Shown piece by piece: positions 50,540 to 58,959 of a DNA stretch of 64,000 nt. Numbering within the stretch: position 1 is the stretch's first letter; every line of letters begins with the position of its first letter. This stretch comes from Mycolicibacterium rutilum. GTDB taxonomy: Bacteria; Actinomycetota; Actinomycetes; Mycobacteriales; Mycobacteriaceae. The stretch is from the NCBI RefSeq assembly GCF_900108565.1, contig NZ_LT629971.1, forward strand, positions 5,766,001 to 5,830,000, written 5' to 3'. The position numbers were made by a program, and so were the translations under genes. The notes under the pieces are model-generated. The model saw nothing but the letters and a program-made list of their open reading frames with translations. It had not been told where the DNA came from and made no database searches.

Positions 50540-51004
50540 GTGTTTCGGCTGCTGTTCTATTCGCCGCGCATCGCCCCCAATACCGGCAATGCGATCCGGA
50601 TGGTCGCGGCGACGGGCGCCGAACTGCACCTCGTCGAGCCGCTCGGGTTCGACCTGTCCGAGCCGAAACTGCGCCGCGCGGGGCTGGATTACCACGATCT
50701 GGCGTCGGTCACCGTGCACCCCGACCTGCCGGCCGCCTGGCGGGCGCTGGCGCCGCAGCGGGTCTATGCCTTCACCGCGCACGCGACGACGTCGTTCACC
50801 GACGTCGCCTACCAGCCCGGCGACGTGCTGATGTTCGGCCCCGAACCGACGGGCCTGGACGCCGCGACGCTGGCCGACCCGCACGTCACCGCGCAGCTGC
50901 GGATCCCGATGCTCGCCGGTCGTCGCTCACTGAACCTGTCGAACGCCGCCGCCGTCGTGGTGTACGAGGCCTGGCGCCAGCACGGGTTCACCGGCGCGGT
51001 CTGA
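50540..51004 (+). CDS. trmL: tRNA (cytidine/uridine-34)-2'-O-methyltransferase, TrmL/SpoU type (Rv3366-like)
   Basis: A 154-residue SPOUT methyltransferase that methylates the ribose of the wobble nucleotide. Motif 1 is FYSPRIAPNTGNAIRM, motif 2 MFGPEPTGLDAATL, and motif 3 PMLAGRRSLNLSNAAAVVVYEAWRQ, which together form the trefoil knot. The small size is typical of TrmL. It begins at GTG 50540 and is convergent with the nitroreductase gene. Confidence 0.92.
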   Translation: MFRLLFYSPRIAPNTGNAIRMVAATGAELHLVEPLGFDLSEPKLRRAGLDYHDLASVTVHPDLPAAWRALAPQRVYAFTAHATTSFTDVAYQPGDVLMFGPEPTGLDAATLADPHVTAQLRIPMLAGRRSLNLSNAAAVVVYEAWRQHGFTGAV

Positions 51005-51007
51005 TAC

Positions 51008-51649
51008 TCACCAGGTGTTGAAGTGCGCGAACTGCTCGGCGGGCAGCCGCTTCGCGCGCCGGAAGTCGGTGCCCTTGGTGTAGGCGATCGGGAACAGGCC
51101 ACCCTGGCTGTACTGCTCGTAGGGGATTTCGAGCACGTCGGCGGCCAACTTCTCGCCCTTGCCGAGCAGGTGCAGTGTCGTCCACGCCGAGCCCAGACCC
51201 CGCTCCCGCAACGCGAGCATGTAGCTCCACACCGCGGGCAGCAGCGAGCCCCAGAACCCGGCGCTCTGCCCGGCGGGGGCGCCGTCGGGGCGGCCCTCCA
51301 GGCACGGGATCAGCATGACCGGCACCTCGTGCAGGTGGTCGTTGAGGTACTTCGCGGACTCGGTCACCAGCGGGCGTTGCTCGTCGCGGGTGTCGCCGAA
51401 TTCGGGTTTCGGCGCGTCGAGATACGGCGTGGCGTTGTGCCGGTAGATGTCGGCGAGCGCCTTCTTCTTGTCGGGGTCGTCGACGAACACCCACTGCCAA
51501 CCCTGGGCGTTGGAACCCGTCGGCGCCTGCAGCGCGATGTCGAGGCATTCGAGAAGCACCTCGCGCGGCACCGGCTTCTCCAGGTCGAGCCGCTTGCGGA
51601 CCGAACGCGTGGTGGTCAGGACTTCGTCGGCGGACAGGTTCAACGGCAT
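51008..51649 (-). CDS. FMN-dependent nitroreductase family protein (Rv3368c-like)
   Basis: A 213-residue nitroreductase-fold flavoprotein: TTTRSVRKRLDLEKPVP (FMN phosphate binding), QAPTGSNAQGWQWVFVDD, SLLPAVWSYMLALRERGLGSAWTT and the closing segment FPIAYTKGTDFRRAKRLP. Substrate unknown; the family reduces nitro groups or quinones with NAD(P)H. It follows an MFS gene by 25 bases on the same strand, so the two may form one transcript. Its stop lies four bases from that of the convergent trmL. Confidence 0.92.
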   Translation of the reverse strand: MPLNLSADEVLTTTRSVRKRLDLEKPVPREVLLECLDIALQAPTGSNAQGWQWVFVDDPDKKKALADIYRHNATPYLDAPKPEFGDTRDEQRPLVTESAKYLNDHLHEVPVMLIPCLEGRPDGAPAGQSAGFWGSLLPAVWSYMLALRERGLGSAWTTLHLLGKGEKLAADVLEIPYEQYSQGGLFPIAYTKGTDFRRAKRLPAEQFAHFNTW

Positions 51650-51674
51650 CCTTCGACCCTACATTCGCCGGGGT

Positions 51675-52811
51675 TCAGGACCTCACCTGCGAGCGGACCG
51701 GCCGCACGGCCGCCGCGCACAACCCGATCAGGGCGATGACGACGAACGCCGTCCTGGCTCCGGTCGCGTCGATCAGCGCACCGGCGGCGGGGGCGCCGAC
51801 GGCCTGCCCGGCCGCGATCGTGAAGAACCCCAACCCGACTCCGAACGAGGTGCTGTCCGGATACAACCGCGCGCTCCACAGCAGCACCAGCCCGGTCAGC
51901 GCGATGTAGGCCCCGCCGAACAAGGTCGACGCCGCGACGATCACCGCCAGATGGGACGGTGCCGCGGCGAGCAGGAGCGACGCCGCCGCCATCGTCGCCG
52001 TGGCGAGGACCCACGCCCGGTGCAGGCCGATGCGCTGCGCGGCGTCACCGGCCAGCGCGCCGACGATCCCCGCGGCGCCTATCACGATCCACATCAACGA
52101 CGACCGCGTGGCATCCGCACCGCCGACCGTGGTGATCAGGTCGCGGCCGAACGTCCACACGGCGACGCTGCCCAACCCCGTCAGCAGCGAGGCCGCCAGC
52201 ATCGCGAATGTTCCTGCGCGCCAGGGCTGCTCGACGACCAACCCGCTGCGGCGCTGTCGCGACGGGGGGATGGACCGGTACACCCACACGGTGACGATCG
52301 CGGTGATCGCGGCGAAGATCGCCCAGGCGCCGCGCCAGTGGCTCAGCAGCAGCAGCGCGATGGGCGCCGACAGCACCACGCCGATCCCGGTGCCGCCGTT
52401 GACCACGGTCTGAGCCCGGTCGGCTGACTCCGCGGGCACATGCTCGGCGACCGCCGCGGCCAGCGGCGGCGACACGATCCCCGTGCTGCAGCCGGCGACC
52501 AACACCCCGACCGCCAGTATCCACGCCGTCGGCGCCAGCGCGATGATCGAGATGCCCACTGCGGCAACCACTCCGGCCGCGACGGCGACTGTGCGCGGTC
52601 CGAGTCGGTCGGTCAGCAGCAGGCTGGCGACGATGGCCGCGCAGTATCCGACGTAGCTGCCCGCCCCGATCACACCCGTGATCGTGGCGTTGAGGCCGAA
52701 CGTCTCGGCGAACACGGGCCCGAACAACCCGTAGGAGAACCGGCCGAAGCCGTAACAACACGCAATGAGCGCGGTGCCCGCGCCGATGAGAAGTAAGCCG
52801 GGTCGCCGCAC
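51675..52811 (-). CDS. MFS transporter (12 TM)
   Basis: A 378-residue transporter with a YbfB-like appearance: N-terminal ACCYGFGRFSYGLFGPVFAETFGLN, motif A-like DRLGPRTVAVAAGV, and AGCSTGIVSPPLAAAVAEHVP, followed by a second half of six helices. The substrate cannot be told. It is directly upstream of the nitroreductase gene. Some 630 bp of gene-free DNA separates it from the glycoside hydrolase gene. Confidence 0.87.
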   Translation of the reverse strand: MRRPGLLLIGAGTALIACCYGFGRFSYGLFGPVFAETFGLNATITGVIGAGSYVGYCAAIVASLLLTDRLGPRTVAVAAGVVAAVGISIIALAPTAWILAVGVLVAGCSTGIVSPPLAAAVAEHVPAESADRAQTVVNGGTGIGVVLSAPIALLLLSHWRGAWAIFAAITAIVTVWVYRSIPPSRQRRSGLVVEQPWRAGTFAMLAASLLTGLGSVAVWTFGRDLITTVGGADATRSSLMWIVIGAAGIVGALAGDAAQRIGLHRAWVLATATMAAASLLLAAAPSHLAVIVAASTLFGGAYIALTGLVLLWSARLYPDSTSFGVGLGFFTIAAGQAVGAPAAGALIDATGARTAFVVIALIGLCAAAVRPVRSQVRS

Positions 52812-53444
52812 CGTTCAACGTTAGCGACCCCTTCTCGCCCGGTCATCTCGGACCGGCGAAGCGACTGCATCAAGTTTGCTGTGAAGTCACTCGACTGCCG
52901 CGGGGCGCGGTTCCAGGCGGGCCACGAGCCGGTTCTCACCGGCGTGCACCGATATCCGCGGCGGGAGTCGCTGCGGGCTGGGGCGAGCCGCCGCGCGGAT
53001 CTCCGCTCGCGGCGTCGCGAGCGGTGCCGCGGCCGGCCGTGTAGTCGGGAGCCAGCCCATCCAGGTACGGACCCGACAATGACAACAAACGATGTCTGTA
53101 ATTGCTACGCGCACATTGAGCGCTTTGCTGAATTCGCATCAGCAGGGCGAGAGCGGTTTGCGCGCGGATCAGCCTAGCGACGATTTTTCGCTGCATATGG
53201 CCAGTTCACAGTCACTATCCGCGCAGCACGGCGAAACTGGTGCCGGGGTGTGTCGAGGTGCTGAAAATTGCTAGTTTCGTGCAGTTTCGCAATCCGTGAT
53301 CTGCCAGCGAAGTTAACCCGACCTCAGCGCCCAAGATCAATTACCGCATTCGTCAAAAAAGGGGGAAGCTGGCTTGCTGTTCGGTTAATTTGAGGGACAT
53401 AACTCGACCTATGGCGCACCGAACGAGGTCTGAAGGGAGCAAGC
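52812..53444. other. 633-bp region without a supported gene
   Basis: Short open frames on both strands (for example 52887-53114 minus, 75 codons) have no start signal or conserved look, so I leave them out. From about 53080 on the DNA is markedly less GC-rich than its neighbours. Close to the glycoside hydrolase start, GTTCGGT (53379-53385) and ACCGAAC (53418-53424) form a 7-bp inverted repeat with a 32-nt loop. The promoters of the MFS and hydrolase genes must be here. Confidence 0.6.
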
Positions 53445-55493
53445 ATGAGGTGGTGGACTCCGCCGCGGCGGCGTTGGAGCGCGGTACTGGCGGTGATCAT
53501 GATGGTCCCGATGGCCGCCATGCTCATGGCCCCAAATGATTTGCTCAGCGACAAGCGTCGGCTGGTCGCGATGCCCTATGTGCTGACCGCTGCCATCGAG
53601 GAGTCCGGGTCGACGGTCGGTATGGCCGACTCACACATCTGGGAGTTGACGACGCCGGCCGGCCAGCCCGATTACGCCGCGATGGACGAGCACCTCGAAG
53701 CGATGCAGCAGTTGGGCATCGACACCGTCCGCGTCATCATCCCGTGGCGTGGCAACGAGCCGTGGGGCCCGCCGGGCACCGTGGCGTCGCCCATCGAGCA
53801 GTCGTACTGGGCCCGTTCGGACTACATCATCAACCGCGCGCCCGAGCGCGGCATGGCCGTGCTCGGTGTGCTCAACCACGCACCCGAATGGGGCAGCGCA
53901 TTCCCCGAACCGTGGGCGACGATCGGCTTCGAGGAAGCCCCGGATCCGGAACTGTATGCCGAGTACGCGGCCCGGGTCGTCGAACGCTACGGCGACAAGG
54001 TCGGCGCGTACGAGATCTGGAACGAGCCGAATGCGGTGACGGGCTGGGCGCCGAATATCGATGCGGCCCTTTACACCGAGGTCCTCAAGGCGGCCTACAC
54101 CGCGATCAAGAACGTCAATGGTGACGACCCCAACGACCCGCTGGTTGTCGCGGGCGTGTTGGGCGCGGTCGTCACCACGCCGCTGCTGACGCTGGACCCG
54201 CGCGCGTTCGTCGCGACCATGTACGCCAGTGGGGCTCAGGGCTACTTCGACGCGCTGTCGTTCCACCCGTATCACTACAGCCTGCCGTTCTCCGAGGGCG
54301 AGGTCACCAACAGCGAGCCGTGGAAGATCAACTCGCCGCTGGAACAGGTCATCGCGATCCGGCAGCTGATGCTCGCCAACGGTGATGCGGACCTGCGCAT
54401 CTGGGCAACGGAGTACGGCCTGCCCACGTTCGGGCTCAACGGAGTCACCGAGGATCAGCAGCGGGACTACATCAAGGACTTCCTCGATGCCTGGGCCAAA
54501 CTCGAAGACGAGGACGGCACCAACTACGCCGGTCCGGCGTTCCTGTACACGCTGCGCGACGCGTATCTGAACGGTGAACTGACCGAGGCGACGTCGTTGG
54601 GCCTGTTCAAGTACGACATCCTCACCGGCGAGTGGATCGCCAAGGAAGCGGCCAAGTGGCTCAAGGACTTCCTCGCCGATCCGACGAATCCGACGGACCC
54701 GCCGCCCGCAAGCGGTGGCCCGAGCAACCTGGGCGAGGCGATCGCCCAGGCGATGCAGGCGTTCTTCGAGCAGATCCGGGCGACCGTGCAGCTGTTCCAG
54801 CAGCAGGTCGAAGGTCTGGTGAACTCGGTCAACGCGATGATGCGGGCGGTGGCGCAGGCGATCGCGTCGATCTTCAATCCGCGTAGCGCCGTGGCGCCGG
54901 CACTGGCGCCCGAGGTTCAGGACGCCGTCGCCGCGGGTGCGAGGACGGCGGCGTCGGCGCTGGCCGCCGAAACCCAGGAACCCACGGCTGACGTCGTGGG
55001 CGGTGAGGAGTCGGCGGACGCATCGAAGACGGCCGTCGAGACCGTCGAGTCGGAGCCCGTGGTGGTCGAGACCGCACCGACGGTCGAGGTCGAACCGGTC
55101 TCGGCACCCGAGGTCACGTCCCCGGTGGAGGTGCCGGCGAGTGAACAGGAAGCGGTTGCCGTCGAGGGGTCGGCTGCCGATGAGGAGTCGAACCCCGGCG
55201 CAATGCCGACCGAGGTCGACTCGGTGACTGACGAGACAAGGGAGGACGAAACCGGCACGGGTACAGCTGATCCGGTGGTCGCCACGGATGACGACACCGA
55301 CCTCGCCGATGAGGCTGCGACCAAGTCACGCCAACCCGATGTGCGGGTCGGGATCGTGGCGCGGCCGGGTGGGACCGGCGATGACGACGGTGACGTCGAC
55401 GACGCCAAGGACAGTGCACCCTCGACCGAGACGGCGGACGACACCGACGACTCGGCGGATACGTCCAGTGCCGACTCCAGCAGCGAGAGCTGA
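53445..55493 (+). CDS. Secreted clan GH-A glycoside hydrolase with acidic C-terminal tail
   Basis: A 682-residue exported enzyme. An N-terminal signal/anchor (WSAVLAVIMMVPMAAMLMAP) precedes a TIM-barrel of about 350 residues. The acid/base is Glu194 in YEIWNEPNAV and the nucleophile is probably Glu323 in IWATEYGLPTFG, the clan A pattern (similar to GH39/GH5/PslG-like enzymes). Substrate unknown; a cell-envelope or capsular polysaccharide is plausible. A Pro-rich linker (about 410-427), an amphipathic helical region (428-490, rich in Q, A and F) and an acidic Val/Glu/Asp tail of 180 residues follow. The tail contains a basic patch, RQPDVRVGIVARPGG, before the last Asp/Ser run, as in the protein at 9120-10292. 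An intrinsic terminator follows the stop. Confidence 0.85.
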   Translation: MRWWTPPRRRWSAVLAVIMMVPMAAMLMAPNDLLSDKRRLVAMPYVLTAAIEESGSTVGMADSHIWELTTPAGQPDYAAMDEHLEAMQQLGIDTVRVIIPWRGNEPWGPPGTVASPIEQSYWARSDYIINRAPERGMAVLGVLNHAPEWGSAFPEPWATIGFEEAPDPELYAEYAARVVERYGDKVGAYEIWNEPNAVTGWAPNIDAALYTEVLKAAYTAIKNVNGDDPNDPLVVAGVLGAVVTTPLLTLDPRAFVATMYASGAQGYFDALSFHPYHYSLPFSEGEVTNSEPWKINSPLEQVIAIRQLMLANGDADLRIWATEYGLPTFGLNGVTEDQQRDYIKDFLDAWAKLEDEDGTNYAGPAFLYTLRDAYLNGELTEATSLGLFKYDILTGEWIAKEAAKWLKDFLADPTNPTDPPPASGGPSNLGEAIAQAMQAFFEQIRATVQLFQQQVEGLVNSVNAMMRAVAQAIASIFNPRSAVAPALAPEVQDAVAAGARTAASALAAETQEPTADVVGGEESADASKTAVETVESEPVVVETAPTVEVEPVSAPEVTSPVEVPASEQEAVAVEGSAADEESNPGAMPTEVDSVTDETREDETGTGTADPVVATDDDTDLADEAATKSRQPDVRVGIVARPGGTGDDDGDVDDAKDSAPSTETADDTDDSADTSSADSSSES

Positions 55494-55518
55494 CCGGTAG
55501 GCCCGATCGTCATTCGAG

Positions 55519-55555
55519 AGCCGCCCCGGCCTTGTGCCGGGGCGGCTTTCGTTTG
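55519..55555 (+). terminator. Intrinsic terminator after the glycoside hydrolase gene
   Basis: AGCCGCCCCGGC (55519-55530) pairs perfectly with GCCGGGGCGGCT (55536-55547) around a CTTGT loop, followed by TTTCGTTT. The stop codon of the hydrolase lies 26 bases upstream. On the other strand dnaE2 ends close by. Confidence 0.92.
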
Positions 55556-55567
55556 ACCCGTGTCCGG

Positions 55568-58500
55568 TCAGCGGAAGTCGCGGGATCTGGAGCCGACCGC
55601 CATCGTGAGCTGACCCAGACGCTCGGCGACGACTGTCACGGCCCCGGTCGCGTTCTGCACCCGGCCGCGCACCAGCAGGGCCGCCGCCGTCTGCGCCAGC
55701 TTGCGGTGGCGTGCCCACACCCCGCGTGAGCACACGACGTTGACCATCCCGGTCTCGTCCTCGAGGTTGAGAAACGTGACCCCCTGCGCTGTCGCGGGCC
55801 GCTGCCGGTGTGTCACGGCCCCGGCGATCAGCACCCGCGAACCGTCGGGCACGCTCAACAGGCGGTCCGCGCAGACCACTCCGAGAGCGTCGAGATCCTC
55901 GCGCAGGAACTGCGTCGGGAAGCTGTCGGGCGAGACGCCGGTGGCCCACACGTCGGCGGCCGCCAACTCGAGTTCGGTCATCCCGGGCAGCGCCGGAACA
56001 TGCGACGACGCACCCACTCCCGGCAGCCGGTCGGGACGTTGACTCGCGGCCGCGCCCGCCGCCCACAACCCTTCGCGGCGGGTGATCCCGAAGCAACCCA
56101 GTGCGCCCGCGGTGGCCAGCGCCTCGGTCTGCGGCACCGACAGTTGCACCCGCTGGGTCAGGTCCAGCAGGGAGGTGAACGCGCCCTGTGCGCGTTCCTC
56201 GACGATCCGCTCCGCCAGTTCGTCGCCGATGTGGCGGACGTTGCCCAGGCCCAACCTGACCTCGGTGCCCGCGTTCTCCAACGTGGCGTGCGCGAGGCTG
56301 GCGTTGACGTCGGGTCCGTGGACCGTGACGCCGTGCCTGCGCGCGTCGGCCACCAGCGTCTGCGGCGAGTAGAAGCCCATCGGCTGGGCCCGCAACAGCG
56401 CGGCGCAGAACGCGGCGGGGTGGTGCAGCTTGAACCACGACGAGTAGAACACCAGCGACGCGAAGCTCAGCGAATGGCTCTCGGGGAAGCCGAAATTCGC
56501 GAACGCCTCCAGCTTCTCGTAGATGCGGTCGGCCACCTCTCCGGTGATGCCGTGCCGCTGGCGCATCCCGTCGTAGAACCGGCCCCGCAACCGGCGCATC
56601 CGCTCGGTGGAGCGCTTGGACCCCATCGCCCGGCGCAGCTGGTCGGCCTCGGCGGCGGTGAACCCCGCGCAGTCCACCGCCAGCTGCATCAACTGCTCCT
56701 GGAACAGCGGCACGCCCAGCGTCTTGTGCAGCGCCGGTTCCATCGACGGGTGGTCGTAGGTGATCGTCTCTTCGCCGTTGCGCCGCTTGATGTACGGGTG
56801 CACCGATCCGCCCTGGATCGGGCCCGGGCGGATCAGCGCTACCTCGACGACCAGGTCGTAGAACACCCGCGGCTTCAGCCGGGGCAGGGTGGCCATCTGC
56901 GCGCGCGACTCCACCTGAAACACCCCGACGGAGTCGGCCTTCTGCAGCATCTCGTACACCGCGGGCTCGGACAGATCCAGGTGTGCGAGGTCGACGTCGA
57001 TGCCCTTGTGCTCACGCACCAGGTCGATGCAGTAGTGCAGCGCCGAGAGCATGCCGAGCCCGAGCATGTCGAACTTGACCAGTCCGATGGCCGCGCAGTC
57101 GTCCTTGTCCCACTGCAGCACGCTGCGGTTCTCCATCCGGGCCCACTCGACCGGGCACACGTCGGCGATCGGCCGGTCGCAGATCACCATGCCGCCGGAG
57201 TGGATTCCCATGTGCCGCGGCAGGTTCGACACCTGCTTGGCCAGGTCGATCACCTGTTCGGGAATGTCCTCGGTGTGCGGCGCCTCGGACAGGTTGCCCC
57301 ACTGGCCGAGTTGCTTGCTCCACGCGTCCTGCTGGCCCTGGGAGAAGCCCAGCGCCCTGGCCATGTCGCGCACCGCGCTGCGGCCCCGGTAGGTGATCAC
57401 GTTGGCCACCTGCGCGGCGTAGTCGCGGCCGTAGCGCTGGTAGACGTACTGAATCGCGTTCTCGCGCAAGTCCGATTCGATGTCGATGTCGATGTCGGGT
57501 GGACCGTCGCGGGCGGGCGACAGAAACCGCTCGAACAGCAACTCGTTGGCGACCGGGTCGACGTTGGTGACCCCGAGCGCGTAGCAGACCGCGGAGTTGG
57601 CCGCCGATCCCCTGCCCTGCGCCAGGATGCCGTTCTCCTTGCAGAACCGGGTGATGTCGTGGACCACCAGGAAGTAACCCGGGAAGTTCAGCTGCTCGAT
57701 GACCTTCAGCTCATGTTCGATCTGCGCGTAGGCCCGCGGCGCCCGCGCGGGCGGACCATAGCGTCTGCGGGCGCCCTCCATCACCAGGTGCCGCAGCCAG
57801 CTGTCCTCGGTGTGCCCGGCCGGCACGTCGAACGGCGGTAGTCGCGGCGCGATCAGCGCGAGTTCGAACGCGCACTGCTCGCCGAGGTCGGCCGCGGCCG
57901 TCACCACCTCGGGCCGGTCGGCGAACAGCCGCGCCATCTCCACACCCGACCGCAGATGCGAACCACCCAGCGGTGCAAGGAAACCGGCGGCCTCGTCCAT
58001 CGAGTTGCGGGCGCGGATCGCGCCCATCGCCATCGCCAGCCGGCCCCGCGACGGTTCGGCGAAGTGAGCCGCGGTGGTGGCCACCACGCCAAGGCCGAAC
58101 CGCGGCGCCAGCTCGGCCAGCACCGCGTTGCGCTCGTCGTCACACGGATGCCCGTGGTGGGTGAGTTCGACGCTGACCCGGTCGCGGCCGAACCGGTCCA
58201 CCAGGTCGGCCAGCGCCTTGTTAGCGGCTTCGGGTCCACCCGTCGAAAGCGCGTGCCGGACATGGCCTTTGCGACAGCCGGTGAGAATGTGCCAGTGCCC
58301 GCCCGCCGCCTCGGTCAGCGCGTCGTAGTCGTAGCGCAGGATTCCCTTCTCCCCGCCTGCGAGGTGCGCCTTGGCGAGTTCGCGGGACAGCCGCCGGTAG
58401 CCCTCCGGGCCGCGCGCCAGCACCAGCAGGTGCGGGCCTGGCGGGTCGGGATCCTCGGTGCGGTCACCGCCGCTCAGCGACAGTTCCGCGCCGAACACCG

Positions 58501-58858
58501 TCGACATCTGCAGTTCCTTAGCGGCTTCGGCGAACCGGACCACGCCGTAGAGCCCGTCGTGGTCGGTCAGCGCGATCGCGCGCAGGTCCAGCCGGACCGC
58601 TTCCTCGACGAGTTCCTCCGGCGTGCTGGCGCCGTCGAGGAAGCTGTAGGCGGAATGCGCGTGCAGTTCGGCGTACGGGACCGTCGACGTGGGCCGTTGC
58701 ACGTCGAGCGCCTGGTACTCTCCCCGCTTGCGCGACCAGGCCGGGCTGTCGCCCCCGTCGCCGATCTGCTGGTCGATGGGCCAGCCGGCGCGGCGCGGTT
58801 TGCTGTTGAGCACCCGCTCCATCTCCGCCCAGGTCGGCGGCCCGAGATGCCAGCTCAT
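55568..58858 (-). CDS. dnaE2: Error-prone DNA polymerase III alpha subunit DnaE2
   Basis: The catalytic polymerase of the mycobacterial SOS mutasome, working with ImuA' and ImuB in mutagenic lesion bypass. The 1,096-residue protein has an N-terminal PHP domain (YAELHAHSAYSFLDGAS, IALTDHDGLYGVVRF), a palm with the catalytic acidic motif PDIDIDIE (about 455-461), QGRGSAANSAVCYALG, fingers, helix-hairpin-helix and a C-terminal OB-fold (VLIAGAVTHRQRPATAQGVTFLNLEDETG). About 60 extra residues precede the PHP domain. A perfect mycobacterial SOS box lies 12 bases upstream of the ATG. imuB and imuA' are found 3-5 kb away on the same strand. Confidence 0.96.
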   Translation of the reverse strand: MSWHLGPPTWAEMERVLNSKPRRAGWPIDQQIGDGGDSPAWSRKRGEYQALDVQRPTSTVPYAELHAHSAYSFLDGASTPEELVEEAVRLDLRAIALTDHDGLYGVVRFAEAAKELQMSTVFGAELSLSGGDRTEDPDPPGPHLLVLARGPEGYRRLSRELAKAHLAGGEKGILRYDYDALTEAAGGHWHILTGCRKGHVRHALSTGGPEAANKALADLVDRFGRDRVSVELTHHGHPCDDERNAVLAELAPRFGLGVVATTAAHFAEPSRGRLAMAMGAIRARNSMDEAAGFLAPLGGSHLRSGVEMARLFADRPEVVTAAADLGEQCAFELALIAPRLPPFDVPAGHTEDSWLRHLVMEGARRRYGPPARAPRAYAQIEHELKVIEQLNFPGYFLVVHDITRFCKENGILAQGRGSAANSAVCYALGVTNVDPVANELLFERFLSPARDGPPDIDIDIESDLRENAIQYVYQRYGRDYAAQVANVITYRGRSAVRDMARALGFSQGQQDAWSKQLGQWGNLSEAPHTEDIPEQVIDLAKQVSNLPRHMGIHSGGMVICDRPIADVCPVEWARMENRSVLQWDKDDCAAIGLVKFDMLGLGMLSALHYCIDLVREHKGIDVDLAHLDLSEPAVYEMLQKADSVGVFQVESRAQMATLPRLKPRVFYDLVVEVALIRPGPIQGGSVHPYIKRRNGEETITYDHPSMEPALHKTLGVPLFQEQLMQLAVDCAGFTAAEADQLRRAMGSKRSTERMRRLRGRFYDGMRQRHGITGEVADRIYEKLEAFANFGFPESHSLSFASLVFYSSWFKLHHPAAFCAALLRAQPMGFYSPQTLVADARRHGVTVHGPDVNASLAHATLENAGTEVRLGLGNVRHIGDELAERIVEERAQGAFTSLLDLTQRVQLSVPQTEALATAGALGCFGITRREGLWAAGAAASQRPDRLPGVGASSHVPALPGMTELELAAADVWATGVSPDSFPTQFLREDLDALGVVCADRLLSVPDGSRVLIAGAVTHRQRPATAQGVTFLNLEDETGMVNVVCSRGVWARHRKLAQTAAALLVRGRVQNATGAVTVVAERLGQLTMAVGSRSRDFR

Positions 58859-58870
58859 GCCGACAGTCTA

Positions 58871-58886
58871 TCGAACATGCGTTCGA
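58871..58886. promoter_or_regulatory. LexA SOS box upstream of dnaE2
   Basis: TCGAACATGCGTTCGA is an exact match to the mycobacterial SOS box TCGAAC-N4-GTTCGA. It lies directly before the dnaE2 start, so LexA represses the gene until DNA damage. Confidence 0.93.
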
Positions 58887-58898
58887 TCTTGAATGGTC

Positions 58899-58953
58899 GA
58901 CTCTGCGGCTAGGGCCCCCAAACCGGCCGATAACGCGCCCTCAGCGCAGAGTC
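58899..58953. repeat. Long-loop inverted repeat (9-bp perfect arms, 37-nt loop)
   Basis: GACTCTGCG at 58899-58907 pairs with CGCAGAGTC at 58945-58953. It fills the gap between the universal stress protein gene and the dnaE2 SOS box, and may terminate transcription coming from the stress protein gene. Confidence 0.6.
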
Positions 58954-58959
58954 AACGCG

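Noticed and set aside
52887..53114. 75-codon minus-strand frame in the gap before the glycoside hydrolase
   Set aside because: The C-terminal segment looks mildly protein-like, but there is no ribosome-binding site, no family feature and several alternative frames of equal quality.
53330..53444. Possible c-di-AMP (ydaO) riboswitch before the exported hydrolase
   Set aside because: A G-rich stretch suggested it, but the conserved ydaO segments are not present in order.
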